Below are positions 1 through 6,288 of a stretch of 8,758 nt of DNA, piece by piece. The notes under the pieces were generated by a model. The model searched no databases and was not told the origin of the DNA. It saw only the letters and a list, made by a program, of their open reading frames with translations. This DNA is from Firmicutes bacterium UBA2595 (GTDB lineage: Bacteria; Bacillota; Thermincolia; Thermincolales; UBA2595). Location: NCBI GenBank assembly GCA_002339745.1, contig DDKP01000095.1, positions 3,787-12,544 on the forward strand, given 5' to 3'. Within the stretch, counting starts at the first letter, position 1; every line of letters starts with the position of its first letter. The position numbers were made by a program, and so were the translations under genes.

Positions 1-942
1 CACATCACCGGTTTCTCCAACATGACCAAGGGAATGGTCAATTACTTGTCCGAGGCCACTACCGAGGCCAAAAAGGAACAGGTGAACATCATCCCGGGGT
101 TTGTGAATCCGGGCGATATGCGGGAGATTAAGAGGCTGGTCAAGGCCATGGGAATTGATTTCATTATGTTTCCCGACACTTCCGGTGTAGTGGATTCCCC
201 CATGACCGGCAAATTTCAAATGTATCCCAAGGGCGGTACCACCATCAAGCAGTTGAGGGATACCGGCAATTCCAAGCTGACTATTGCCCTGGGCTCCTTT
301 GCTTCCACCGACGCCGCCATCGCGTTGGAGCGGAAGTGCAAGGTGCCGGCCAAGACACTAAAAACTCCGATAGGAGCGAAAGCAACTGACGAGTTCCTGA
401 TGAGCCTGAGAACCGCTTTTGTCACCGAAATTCCTTACGAACTGGAAGAAGAAAGAGGACAGCTTGTTGATGTTATGATCGATACCCACCACCACTTCCA
501 CGGTAAAAAGGCTGCTATCTTCGGGGATCCGGATATAGTCATAGCGTTGACTGAATTTGTCTTAAGCCTTGGTATGGTACCTGTTCACGTATTGACCGGT
601 ACCCCGGGCAGCGCCTTTGAAAAGGAAGTCAAGGCCATGCTCCTGGAATCCGGCATCAGGGGTATTGTCAAGGCTGGCGGAGACCTCTTCGAATTCCACC
701 AGTGGATCAAGAATGAACCGGTGGACCTGATTATCGGCAACACCTATGGCAAATACATTTCCCGGGCCGAAGATATACCTTTGGTGCGGGTAGGATTCCC
801 AATTCTGGACAGGAGCGTTCACTCATATATGCCCATTGTCGGTTACAAAGGAGCTTTGCGCCTGATTGAGATGATCAGCAGCGCCCTGCTGGACCGTCAA
901 GACCGGGATGCTACCGAAGAGGACTTTGAGCTGGTTATGTAA
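1..942 (+). CDS. nifK: Nitrogenase MoFe protein beta subunit NifK, C-terminal part (5' end outside window)
   Basis: Beta subunit of the MoFe protein, which reduces N2 in the cytoplasm together with NifD and the Fe protein NifH. The reading frame is open from base 1 (H-I-T-G-F-S-N-M-T-K-G) and ends at TAA 940-942, giving 313 residues. The first Met, at base 22, is internal: the sequence before it matches the conserved NifK segment 'SHVTG.dNM.kG'. Other NifK landmarks are FPDTSGVVDSP, the K-G-G-T-T loop, TDEFLM, ERGQLVDVMIDTHHHFHGK, GDPDIV, IGNTYGKYI and the terminal VRVGFPILDR / GYKGA block. The P-cluster cysteines lie in the missing N-terminal third and cannot be checked. The C-terminus (D-F-E-L-V-M) is compact, as in clostridial NifK. 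nifD and nifH are expected just upstream. A VnfK or AnfK identity is less likely given nifEN, modABC and nifV next to it, but these families are related. Confidence 0.95.
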   Translation, partial: HITGFSNMTKGMVNYLSEATTEAKKEQVNIIPGFVNPGDMREIKRLVKAMGIDFIMFPDTSGVVDSPMTGKFQMYPKGGTTIKQLRDTGNSKLTIALGSFASTDAAIALERKCKVPAKTLKTPIGAKATDEFLMSLRTAFVTEIPYELEEERGQLVDVMIDTHHHFHGKKAAIFGDPDIVIALTEFVLSLGMVPVHVLTGTPGSAFEKEVKAMLLESGIRGIVKAGGDLFEFHQWIKNEPVDLIIGNTYGKYISRAEDIPLVRVGFPILDRSVHSYMPIVGYKGALRLIEMISSALLDRQDRDATEEDFELVM

Positions 943-951
943 GGAAGTGGT

Positions 952-1075
952 TAGTGACTAGTGGTTAGTGGCTAGTGTAAAATCGGAAGGTTCGCATAAG
1001 CGAACAAACAGTAGTGACCTCAGCTCTCGATTTCACTAGTCACTAGTCACTTATCACTTATCGCTTATCACTAAA
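952..1075. repeat. Inverted repeat built from 7-bp tandem units, nifK-nifE spacer
   Basis: The left arm holds four 7-bp units in exact register (952-979), starting TAGTGAC, each beginning TAGTG, followed by AAATCG (980-985). The right arm starts with CGATTT (1028-1033) and then has six units in the opposite orientation (1034-1075), starting with CACTAGT twice and drifting to CACTTAT. The arms pair: 980-985 with 1028-1033, then, after a TA bulge, 960-977 with 1034-1051 without a break (three G-U pairs), then 953-957 with 1054-1058. The loop contains a smaller hairpin (990-1005) and a lone TAGTGAC at 1012-1018. In RNA this would be a long stem-loop between nifK and nifE. Because 7 is not a multiple of 3, the left arm places TAG in all three + frames. 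A role as mRNA processing or stability element, or as a spreading repeat, is inference. Confidence 0.85.
990..1005. other. Small perfect hairpin inside the nifK-nifE repeat
   Basis: GTTCGC (990-995) and GCGAAC (1000-1005) form a perfect 6-bp stem around the loop ATAA. It sits near the apex of the larger inverted repeat. No T tract follows, so it does not look like an intrinsic terminator. Confidence 0.55.
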
Positions 1076-1085
1076 TGAGGATGTG

Positions 1086-2447
1086 ATGGATGTGGCTGCT
1101 GTAAGATTAACAGATGTGGAGATCAGGGAACGTGAAAAATCTATTGTCATAAAAGGAAAACAGAAAAAGCAGCTTATCTGTGAAACCGACAGCGTAGCCG
1201 GCTGTGTAAGCCAGCGGGCATGTGTTTACTGCGGGGCCAGGGTTGTATTGAATCCTGTGACAGATGCGATTCACCTTGTCCACGGGCCTATCGGCTGTGC
1301 CAGCTACACCTGGGACATCAGGGGCAGCCTCAGCAGTGGTTCCGAACTATACCGAAACAGCTTCTCTACCGATCTGCAGGAGGATGATGTGATTTTCGGG
1401 GGCGAGAGAAAACTGGCCAGGGCTATCGACCAGCTGGTGGCAAAGTACCGGGCCAAGTTGGTTTTTGTCTACTCGACATGTATAGTCGGGGTTATCGGAG
1501 ATGATTTGGAAGCTGTCTGCAAAGCCGCTGCCAGAAGGCATGTGATAGAAGTGATCCCGGTCCAATCCAGCGGATTTATCGGGAACAAGGCGGCCGGATA
1601 CAGGGCAGCCTGTGATGCTCTGCTCCGGCTTATAGATCCCGGAGACCGGAAAATCAATAAAAAATCCAAAACCGTCAATTACCTGGGGGACTTCAACCTG
1701 GCAGGAGAGGCCTGGATTATCCGGAATTACCTCCGGCAGATGGGTGTAGATGTTAACGTTACATTTACCGGTGACTCAAGTTACGGAGCTCTAAAAGAAG
1801 CGACCGCCGCAACACTCAATATTATCCAGTGCGCTGGCTCAATGACATACCTGGCTCAAAAAATGAAAGAGCTTTACAACATTCCCTATATAAACGTGTC
1901 GTTTCTGGGTCTGCAGGATACCGCCCAGTCGTTGCGAAAAGTAGCTGCATTTTTCAATGACGTTGATATTATGCGCCGGGCAGAGAAGCTGATAAGGACC
2001 GAAGAAACGAAGGTTAAGCCGGTAATAGAGGGTTACCGCGGGAAATTTGCCGGCAAAAAGGCAGCCGTATATGTCGGCGGCGGTTTCAAGGCTGTTTCAC
2101 TAATAAAGCAGTTCCGGGAAATCGGCATTGAAGTGGTGATGATTGGTACCCAGACGGGCCGGAAAGAGGAGTATGAAACCATCAACGACCTGGTGGATGA
2201 CGGTACCGTCATCCTGGATGATGCCAACCCCACTGAGCTTGAAAGATTCATGACCGAAAAGGGAGCCCACCTCCTGGTGGGAGGAGTAAAAGAGCGCCCA
2301 TTGGCCTATAAGCTGGGAGTGGCTTTTCTTGACCACAACCATGACCGGAAGCATCCCTTGAGCGGTTTTGTCGGAGCCGTGAATTTTGCCAAAGAAGTAT
2401 ATTCCACCCTTTGTTCACCTGTATGGAAGTATGTTAGTGGACAGTGA
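1086..2447 (+). CDS. nifE: Nitrogenase FeMo-cofactor scaffold protein NifE
   Basis: NifE forms the NifE2N2 scaffold with NifN, on which NifB-co is matured by adding Mo and homocitrate before transfer to apo-MoFe protein. The start chosen is ATG 1086, five bases after GAGG (1077-1080); GTG 1083 is in frame but too close to that site. The product is 453 residues, normal for the family. Visible are RACVYCGARVVLNP, HGPIGCASYTWDIRG, FSTDLQEDDVIFGGE and STCIVGVIGDD. Cys46, Cys71 and Cys132 match the three NifE ligands of the [4Fe-4S] cluster at the NifE-NifN interface. QCAGSMTYLAQ carries Cys249, at the place of the NifD FeMo-co ligand cysteine. The last residues (S-G-Q-stop) are encoded inside a 7-bp repeat array, so the natural C-terminus may once have ended nearer S-P-V-W-K-Y. 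It lies between nifK and nifN, as in many nif clusters. Confidence 0.96.
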   Translation: MDVAAVRLTDVEIREREKSIVIKGKQKKQLICETDSVAGCVSQRACVYCGARVVLNPVTDAIHLVHGPIGCASYTWDIRGSLSSGSELYRNSFSTDLQEDDVIFGGERKLARAIDQLVAKYRAKLVFVYSTCIVGVIGDDLEAVCKAAARRHVIEVIPVQSSGFIGNKAAGYRAACDALLRLIDPGDRKINKKSKTVNYLGDFNLAGEAWIIRNYLRQMGVDVNVTFTGDSSYGALKEATAATLNIIQCAGSMTYLAQKMKELYNIPYINVSFLGLQDTAQSLRKVAAFFNDVDIMRRAEKLIRTEETKVKPVIEGYRGKFAGKKAAVYVGGGFKAVSLIKQFREIGIEVVMIGTQTGRKEEYETINDLVDDGTVILDDANPTELERFMTEKGAHLLVGGVKERPLAYKLGVAFLDHNHDRKHPLSGFVGAVNFAKEVYSTLCSPVWKYVSGQ

Positions 2448-2462
2448 CCAGTGACCAGTGGC
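2435..2462. repeat. 7-bp tandem repeat array at the 3' end of nifE
   Basis: Four 7-bp units in register: TAGTGGA (2435), CAGTGAC (2442), CAGTGAC (2449) and CAGTGGC (2456), with degenerate continuation to about 2469. The nifE stop TGA (2445-2447) lies within the second unit. The units belong to the same family as those after nifK, nifN and the ferredoxin gene. Confidence 0.85.
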
Positions 2463-2514
2463 CCTGTGGTAGTCTTTTTTCTGACTTTCAAATTACAGCA
2501 AGGGAGGCGCCCTG

Positions 2515-3903
2515 ATGAAAAAGGAAACAGCAAATTTTCGCAATGCAACCGAAAACCCCTGCAATATGTGTATGCCCATGGGGGGCATCATTCCCTTCAA
2601 GGGGATTGAGCGGTCAATGGTCATCCTGCACGGTTCCCAGGGCTGTGCCACATACATGAGAAGGCATATGGCGGAACATTTCAATGAACCGATTGATGTG
2701 GCTTCCTCATCCCTCAATGAGAAAGGAACCGTATACGGCGGAGAACATAACCTCAAACAGGGCCTGGATAATTTGATAAAACTATATAGTCCCCGAGTTG
2801 TCGGTGTTCTCACCACCTGCCTGGCTGAAACCATCGGGGAGGACATAGATATGAATACTTCCAGGTACATACAGGAGCGCGGCCTGAAGGATTTTCCTAT
2901 CATAACTGTACCTACCCCCGGCTATGGCGGCAGCCATTCCGAAGGCTACTGGCTGGCGGCCAGGAGAATAGTGGAAAAGCTGGGCCGAAGAACACCAGGG
3001 AACGGGAGAGTCAACGTGATCATCCCCAATATAAGCCCGGCTGATATTCGGGAAATTAAAAGAATTCTGCAGTTGTTGAATGTCGAATACACCATGTTTC
3101 CTGACTTTTCCGATACCCTGGACCGGCCATTTGCCAGGCCGTACAAGAAACTGCCGGACGGCGGAACCAGGTTATCGGAGATAGCGGAAATGCCAGGGGC
3201 TGCGGCAACCATCCAATTCGGCCTGACCGTGGATGACGGTTTGTCTCCAGGGGCCTACCTGGAAAGTGAGTTTGGTGTTCATTTATACAACTTACCGATA
3301 CCTATTGGGATAGAAAATACGGATGCCTTCCTTTCCGTCTTAAAAGAAATAACAGGAAAACATGTGCCCCAGGACCTGGAATGGGAGAGGGGGCGGCTTC
3401 TGGACTGCATGATTGACTCCCATAAGCATAACTTCCAGGGTCGCAGCGTTATTTTTGGTGAGCCGGAGTTGGTTTACGCTGTAACCACAACTTGCCTGGA
3501 AAACGGTGTCTTCCCTGTTGTTGTGGCGACAGGCAGCAAGGGTAACAAGCTGGCCAGGCTGCTGGAGCCTAAACTGAAAGAGTCCCCGGTAAATGTTCAT
3601 TTGTTGCGTGAAACAGATTTCACCCAGGTCAAGGAAAAGAGCAGGCAGATGAATGCCAATATTGCCATCGGTCCTTCGGACGGCCGGTTCCTTACGGAAA
3701 AAGAAGGGATTCCCCTGGTGCGGATCGGTTTCCCTATTCATGACCGGGTCGGTGGACAGCGTTTGCTCTCGGTAGGTTACGTGGGTACCGCCATGTTTTT
3801 AGATCGTATCACCAACACATTGTTGGAAAACAAATACAAAAACTATCGGCGGGCCATGTATGAGAAGTTTTATCGCCAAAGGGCAGTCAGTAGTCAGTGG
3901 TGA
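2515..3903 (+). CDS. nifN: Nitrogenase FeMo-cofactor scaffold protein NifN
   Basis: Partner of NifE in the cofactor-maturation scaffold. The start ATG 2515 follows GGGAGG (2502-2507) by seven bases. The 462-residue product opens with A-T-E-N-P-C-N-M-C-M-P-M-G-G, then HGSQGCATYMRRH, which holds Cys44, the position of the NifN ligand of the interface [4Fe-4S] cluster. Next come NEPIDVASSSLNEKGTVYGG and LTTCLAETIGEDI, all typical of NifN. The C-terminal half has FPDFSDTLDRP, ERGRLLDCMIDSHK, FGEPELV and PLVRIGFPIHDRVGGQR. It resembles NifK, as expected from their shared origin, but the HGSQGC.TY.RR segment and the position after nifE support NifN. The final A-V-S-S-Q-W-stop is exactly three 7-bp repeat units, so these six residues look like a repeat-derived tail after F-Y-R-Q-R. 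Confidence 0.94.
   Translation: MKKETANFRNATENPCNMCMPMGGIIPFKGIERSMVILHGSQGCATYMRRHMAEHFNEPIDVASSSLNEKGTVYGGEHNLKQGLDNLIKLYSPRVVGVLTTCLAETIGEDIDMNTSRYIQERGLKDFPIITVPTPGYGGSHSEGYWLAARRIVEKLGRRTPGNGRVNVIIPNISPADIREIKRILQLLNVEYTMFPDFSDTLDRPFARPYKKLPDGGTRLSEIAEMPGAAATIQFGLTVDDGLSPGAYLESEFGVHLYNLPIPIGIENTDAFLSVLKEITGKHVPQDLEWERGRLLDCMIDSHKHNFQGRSVIFGEPELVYAVTTTCLENGVFPVVVATGSKGNKLARLLEPKLKESPVNVHLLRETDFTQVKEKSRQMNANIAIGPSDGRFLTEKEGIPLVRIGFPIHDRVGGQRLLSVGYVGTAMFLDRITNTLLENKYKNYRRAMYEKFYRQRAVSSQW
3883..3903. repeat. Three 7-bp repeat units forming the nifN C-terminal codons
   Basis: Three 7-bp units (3883-3889, 3890-3896, 3897-3903), the first being GCAGTCA and the last GTGGTGA, make exactly seven codons: six residues plus the TGA stop. 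They are more diverged than the arrays after nifE and the ferredoxin gene but have the same period and the AGT(C/G)A core. Confidence 0.65.
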
Positions 3904-3927
3904 TACCTATCCGGCCGCTGACCACTG
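3895..3927. other. Inverted repeat across the nifN stop codon
   Basis: CAGTGGT (3895-3901) is the reverse complement of ACCACTG (3921-3927), with 19 bases between them. The pairing can extend to 3893 and 3930 with one bulge. It begins inside the repeat-derived tail of nifN and ends in the 64-bp gap before nifB. No T tract follows. It may be a decayed version of the paired repeat seen after nifK. Confidence 0.45.
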
Positions 3928-3967
3928 GACGCCTGCAACTAACTACAGAGAATTGAGGTGAGTCTTT

Positions 3968-5263
3968 ATGAATTGTGGCGGTTCCTGCAGCAAAAACCTG
4001 AGTTTCGGCGGGCTGTCACCTGATACGCTTGAGAAAACTAACAGGCACCCATGTTTTTCCTACAATGCCCATCAAAAGTATGCTCGGATGCACCTCCCTG
4101 TAGCGCCCAAATGCAACATAGACTGTAACTACTGCAACAGGAAATTTGACTGCGTCAATGAGAGCAGACCAGGTGTGACCAGTGAGATTCTTACACCCGA
4201 AATGGCCGGGGAGAAATTTAAACTGGTAAAGGAAAAAATAAGCTGTCTGAGTGTGGTGGGAATCGCCGGTCCGGGGGATGCGCTGGCCAATTGGCCGGAA
4301 ACGAGAAGGAGCGTTGAATTGATTAAGCAACAAGCTCCAGATACAGTCTTTTGCCTGTCTACCAACGGCTTGATGCTGCCGGATTACGGCCCACAAATAG
4401 TTGCTCTGGGAATCACGCACGTCACTGTTACAATAAATTCCCTGAACCCGGAAATTGGGGCCAAAATTTACCGGTATGTGATTTACAGGGGTAAAAAATA
4501 TGAAGGTGTTGAGGCAGCCGGCATCCTGTTGGAAAACCAGCTGAAAGGTATAGAGTACCTAGCCTGTAACGGGGTTGCTGTAAAAGTCAACATTGTGATG
4601 ATTAAAGGCATAAATGATACCCATATCCCGGAGATTGTCAAAACTGTGAAGAAATTAGGAGCGTTTGTAACTAATATTATGCCCCTTATACCTGCTCCGG
4701 GAAGCGCGTTTGAGAATTACCCGCAGACCAGCATGAAGGAGTTGAGCCAGATGAGGGACATCTGCCAGGCGGACCTTCGCCAGATGCGTCACTGCCGGCA
4801 GTGCAGGGCTGACGCTATCGGACTGCTGGGAGAAGACAGATCCGTGGAATTCAGCCAGACGGCTCAAAAGGAAGAGAGGGCAGCGGTTTGTGAAGAGAAG
4901 GGGGTAATGTACAAAATTGCAGTGGCCTCCAAGTACGGCCGGCTGGTTGACCAGCACTTCGGGCACACTTCGGAATTCGCCATTTACCGGGGTGACGGCC
5001 AAACTTTTGAACTGGTAGAAAAGAGGCAGGCAGAGAAGTACTGTCTCGGCATAGAAGACTGTGATGGTGAAGAAACAAGGCGGGAAGGGATTATCAATGT
5101 GCTCAAGGACTGTGATGCCGTTCTGACTATGAGAATAGGCTACTCCGCTAAAAAAAGACTGCTACATTATGGCATTGAGAGCGTCGAATCGTGCGACACC
5201 GTGGAGAGCGCATTGATTTATACGGTCAAACTGCTCCATGAAAAGAGAAAAGAGATAGCATAA
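3968..5263 (+). CDS. nifB: FeMo-cofactor biosynthesis radical SAM protein NifB with fused NifX-like domain
   Basis: NifB is a radical SAM enzyme that fuses two [4Fe-4S] clusters and inserts a carbide to make NifB-co, the precursor of FeMo-co. ATG 3968 is seven bases after GAGGTG (3955-3960). The product is 431 residues. HPCFSYNAHQKYARMHLPVAPKCN is typical of the NifB N-terminus. The radical SAM motif C-x3-C-x2-C is Cys49, Cys53 and Cys56. Cys29, Cys62 and the C-R-Q-C-R-A-D-A motif (Cys276, Cys279) supply the other conserved cysteines. GIAGPGDAL (about 99-107) is the SAM-binding glycine segment. From about residue 314 (M-Y-K-I-A-V-A-S) to the end is a NifX/NafY-type dinitrogenase iron-molybdenum cofactor-binding domain containing V-D-Q-H-F-G-H. 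This is the long, two-domain form of NifB; many clostridial and archaeal NifB have only the first domain. Confidence 0.97.
   Translation: MNCGGSCSKNLSFGGLSPDTLEKTNRHPCFSYNAHQKYARMHLPVAPKCNIDCNYCNRKFDCVNESRPGVTSEILTPEMAGEKFKLVKEKISCLSVVGIAGPGDALANWPETRRSVELIKQQAPDTVFCLSTNGLMLPDYGPQIVALGITHVTVTINSLNPEIGAKIYRYVIYRGKKYEGVEAAGILLENQLKGIEYLACNGVAVKVNIVMIKGINDTHIPEIVKTVKKLGAFVTNIMPLIPAPGSAFENYPQTSMKELSQMRDICQADLRQMRHCRQCRADAIGLLGEDRSVEFSQTAQKEERAAVCEEKGVMYKIAVASKYGRLVDQHFGHTSEFAIYRGDGQTFELVEKRQAEKYCLGIEDCDGEETRREGIINVLKDCDAVLTMRIGYSAKKRLLHYGIESVESCDTVESALIYTVKLLHEKRKEIA
4898..4909 (+). promoter_or_regulatory. Possible internal ribosome binding site and start for the NifX-like domain of NifB
   Basis: AAGGGGG (4898-4904) lies just before an in-frame ATG (4907-4909) at codon 314 of nifB, exactly where the NifX-like domain begins. 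Spacing is short measured from the last G (two bases) but normal from AAGG (five bases). Initiation here would give a free 118-residue NifX-like protein. The site is visible; its use is inference. Confidence 0.35.
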
Positions 5264-5276
5264 AATTATGTCGGAT

Positions 5277-5283
5277 GAGGTGG
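5277..5283 (+). promoter_or_regulatory. Ribosome binding site deciding the ferredoxin start
   Basis: GAGGTGG lies eight bases before ATG 5292. An in-frame ATG at 5268 has no such site and would overlap this one, so 5292 is preferred; the resulting N-terminus also matches the C. pasteurianum ferredoxin. Confidence 0.75.
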
Positions 5284-5291
5284 ATTATCAA

Positions 5292-5603
5292 ATGAATAAA
5301 CCTAAATATCATATCTTTATCTGCACCAGCTCACGTCCCTCCGGACAGCAGAAAGGATACTGCCACTCGAAGGATTCGGTCAGTCTAATGGAAGGTTTTA
5401 TGGAAGAAATTGAAGACAGGGGCCTGAGCGGGGAAGTATACGTATCTAACACAGGATGTCTCGGGCTTTGCGAAAAGGGGCCTGTCGTTATCGTGTATCC
5501 TGATAATGTCTGGTATGGCTCAGTAACACCGGGGGATGTGGAAGAGATCATGGACCAACACATTGAAGGAGGCAATCCGGTGAAACGCCTGGAACTGCTG
5601 TAG
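5292..5603 (+). CDS. Thioredoxin-fold [2Fe-2S] ferredoxin, nitrogenase-associated type
   Basis: A 103-residue protein closely resembling the [2Fe-2S] ferredoxin of Clostridium pasteurianum in length and throughout its sequence (K-x-H-I-F-I-C-T-S start, S-N-T-G-C-L-G-L-C, VVIVYPDNVWYG, V-K-R-L end). The four ligands of that family are present: Cys11, Cys24, Cys56 and Cys60. The non-ligand Cys14 of the C. pasteurianum protein is Ser here. That ferredoxin has been reported to interact with the MoFe protein, and relatives occur in nif clusters of several phyla, so a role in electron supply to, or assembly of, nitrogenase is reasonable; neither is proven by sequence. The gene starts 28 bp after nifB, and its TAG stop (5601-5603) is the first triplet of a 7-bp repeat array. 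A general redox or sensing role is the alternative. Confidence 0.93.
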   Translation: MNKPKYHIFICTSSRPSGQQKGYCHSKDSVSLMEGFMEEIEDRGLSGEVYVSNTGCLGLCEKGPVVIVYPDNVWYGSVTPGDVEEIMDQHIEGGNPVKRLELL

Positions 5604-5621
5604 TGACTAGTGGGTAGTGGA
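5601..5621. repeat. 7-bp tandem repeat array at the 3' end of the ferredoxin gene
   Basis: Three units in register: TAGTGAC (5601), TAGTGGG (5608) and TAGTGGA (5615). The first three bases are the ferredoxin stop codon. The third unit contains GTG 5617, an in-frame but probably unused start for the next gene. Confidence 0.85.
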
Positions 5622-5636
5622 AAAGAAACTTATCGA

Positions 5637-5646
5637 AGGGAGGGAG
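5637..5646 (+). promoter_or_regulatory. Ribosome binding site deciding the anfO start
   Basis: AGGGAGGGAG, a near-ideal site, lies six bases before GTG 5653. The upstream in-frame GTG at 5617 lies in repeat DNA without a comparable site. Confidence 0.8.
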
Positions 5647-5652
5647 ACATCT

Positions 5653-6288
5653 GTGGCTCTAGATATAGCGGTCTTGACCGGTAAAAACGGTGAAACAATT
5701 TCTATGGATGAACCAGGCACCATTGCTGTGTACCAAAGGAGACAGGGGAAATGGGACGTTTTAAGGGAAACGGAGTTTGCCCTGGATAGGAGAAGCGGTT
5801 TGGGAGAATTGCGGCGGCAGATGGCCCAAATCCTTGACTTTTTGGGTGAGTGCAAGATTTTCGTTGCCCTTTCGGTTACAGGCCTTCCCTATTTTGAGCT
5901 GGAAAAAGCTCATTGCAGGGTGTGGGAATTTGAAGGAAAACCCGAAAATTTCCTGGATTATGTTCTACACCGGGAAGAGGAAGAACAGCATATGAAAGAA
6001 GAGAGCCGGGCGGGGGCGGAGATACCGGCTCCTGTTGAGACTTCCAACGGCTGTTACCGTATTTCCTTGACTGAGATTCAGGCCAGGAATTCCGGGTTTA
6101 CCTCCAAGCAGGTACTGCTTCCGTTTTTGCGTAAAGCTGCCTTTTATTCTCTGGAGGTCATCTGCAGTCATGTCCCACCCTGGCTGGAAGCTGAGACTTT
6201 AAACGGCAACCTGGCCAGTCAGGTGGAAAGAATCAGCAGAGACGAGATTAGGGTGATTATTACCAAGAAGTTGTGCGGTCAATGTTAA
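5653..6288 (+). CDS. anfO: AnfO-family nitrogenase accessory protein
   Basis: A 211-residue cytoplasmic protein that I recognise as the AnfO family, named from Fe-only nitrogenase (anf) operons of Azotobacter and Rhodobacter. The GTG 5653 start gives M-A-L-D-I-A-V-L-T, matching the family's N-terminal strand. The N-terminal part (about 1-108) has NGETISMDEPG, a Y-x-R-R-x-G-K-W segment and GLPYFELEKA. A charged stretch (about 105-125, H-R-E-E-E-E-Q-H) links it to a C-terminal part with CYRISLTEIQ (Cys134), S-K-Q-V-L-L-P-F-L and LEVICSHVPPWLE. There is no signal peptide, membrane segment or classic Fe-S motif. Its biochemical role is not established to my knowledge. It sits between the ferredoxin and the molybdate transporter genes, with no anfD, anfG or anfK in view, suggesting either a role with Mo nitrogenase or a link to alternative nitrogenases elsewhere in the genome. 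Family call confident; gene symbol follows the family. Confidence 0.82.
   Translation: MALDIAVLTGKNGETISMDEPGTIAVYQRRQGKWDVLRETEFALDRRSGLGELRRQMAQILDFLGECKIFVALSVTGLPYFELEKAHCRVWEFEGKPENFLDYVLHREEEEQHMKEESRAGAEIPAPVETSNGCYRISLTEIQARNSGFTSKQVLLPFLRKAAFYSLEVICSHVPPWLEAETLNGNLASQVERISRDEIRVIITKKLCGQC

Noticed and set aside
952..1075. CRISPR-like or transposon-like element
   Set aside because: The units are 7 bp without spacers, so it is not CRISPR. There is no transposase frame or clear target-site duplication, so a mobile-element call is not supported.
943..1085. Promoter for nifE in the spacer
   Set aside because: I looked for sigma-54 (-24/-12) and sigma-70-like (-35/-10) patterns and found none that stand out from the repeat sequence.
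2453..2480. Possible intrinsic terminator after nifE: ACCA...TGGT followed by six T's (2475-2480)
   Set aside because: The stem is only about four base pairs and lies in repeat DNA; nifN follows at once with a strong ribosome binding site. Not enough for a terminator.
2493..2903. Minus-strand open frames opposite the nif and mod genes, e.g. about 136 codons here and others at 3340-3741, 4016-4420 and 6301-6876
   Set aside because: All lie opposite well-supported genes, show no recognisable domains and are explained as shadows of the coding strand.
5268..5291. Longer ferredoxin starting at ATG 5268
   Set aside because: No ribosome binding site precedes it, the extra eight residues are absent from the C. 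pasteurianum-type protein, and the GAGGTGG site points to ATG 5292.
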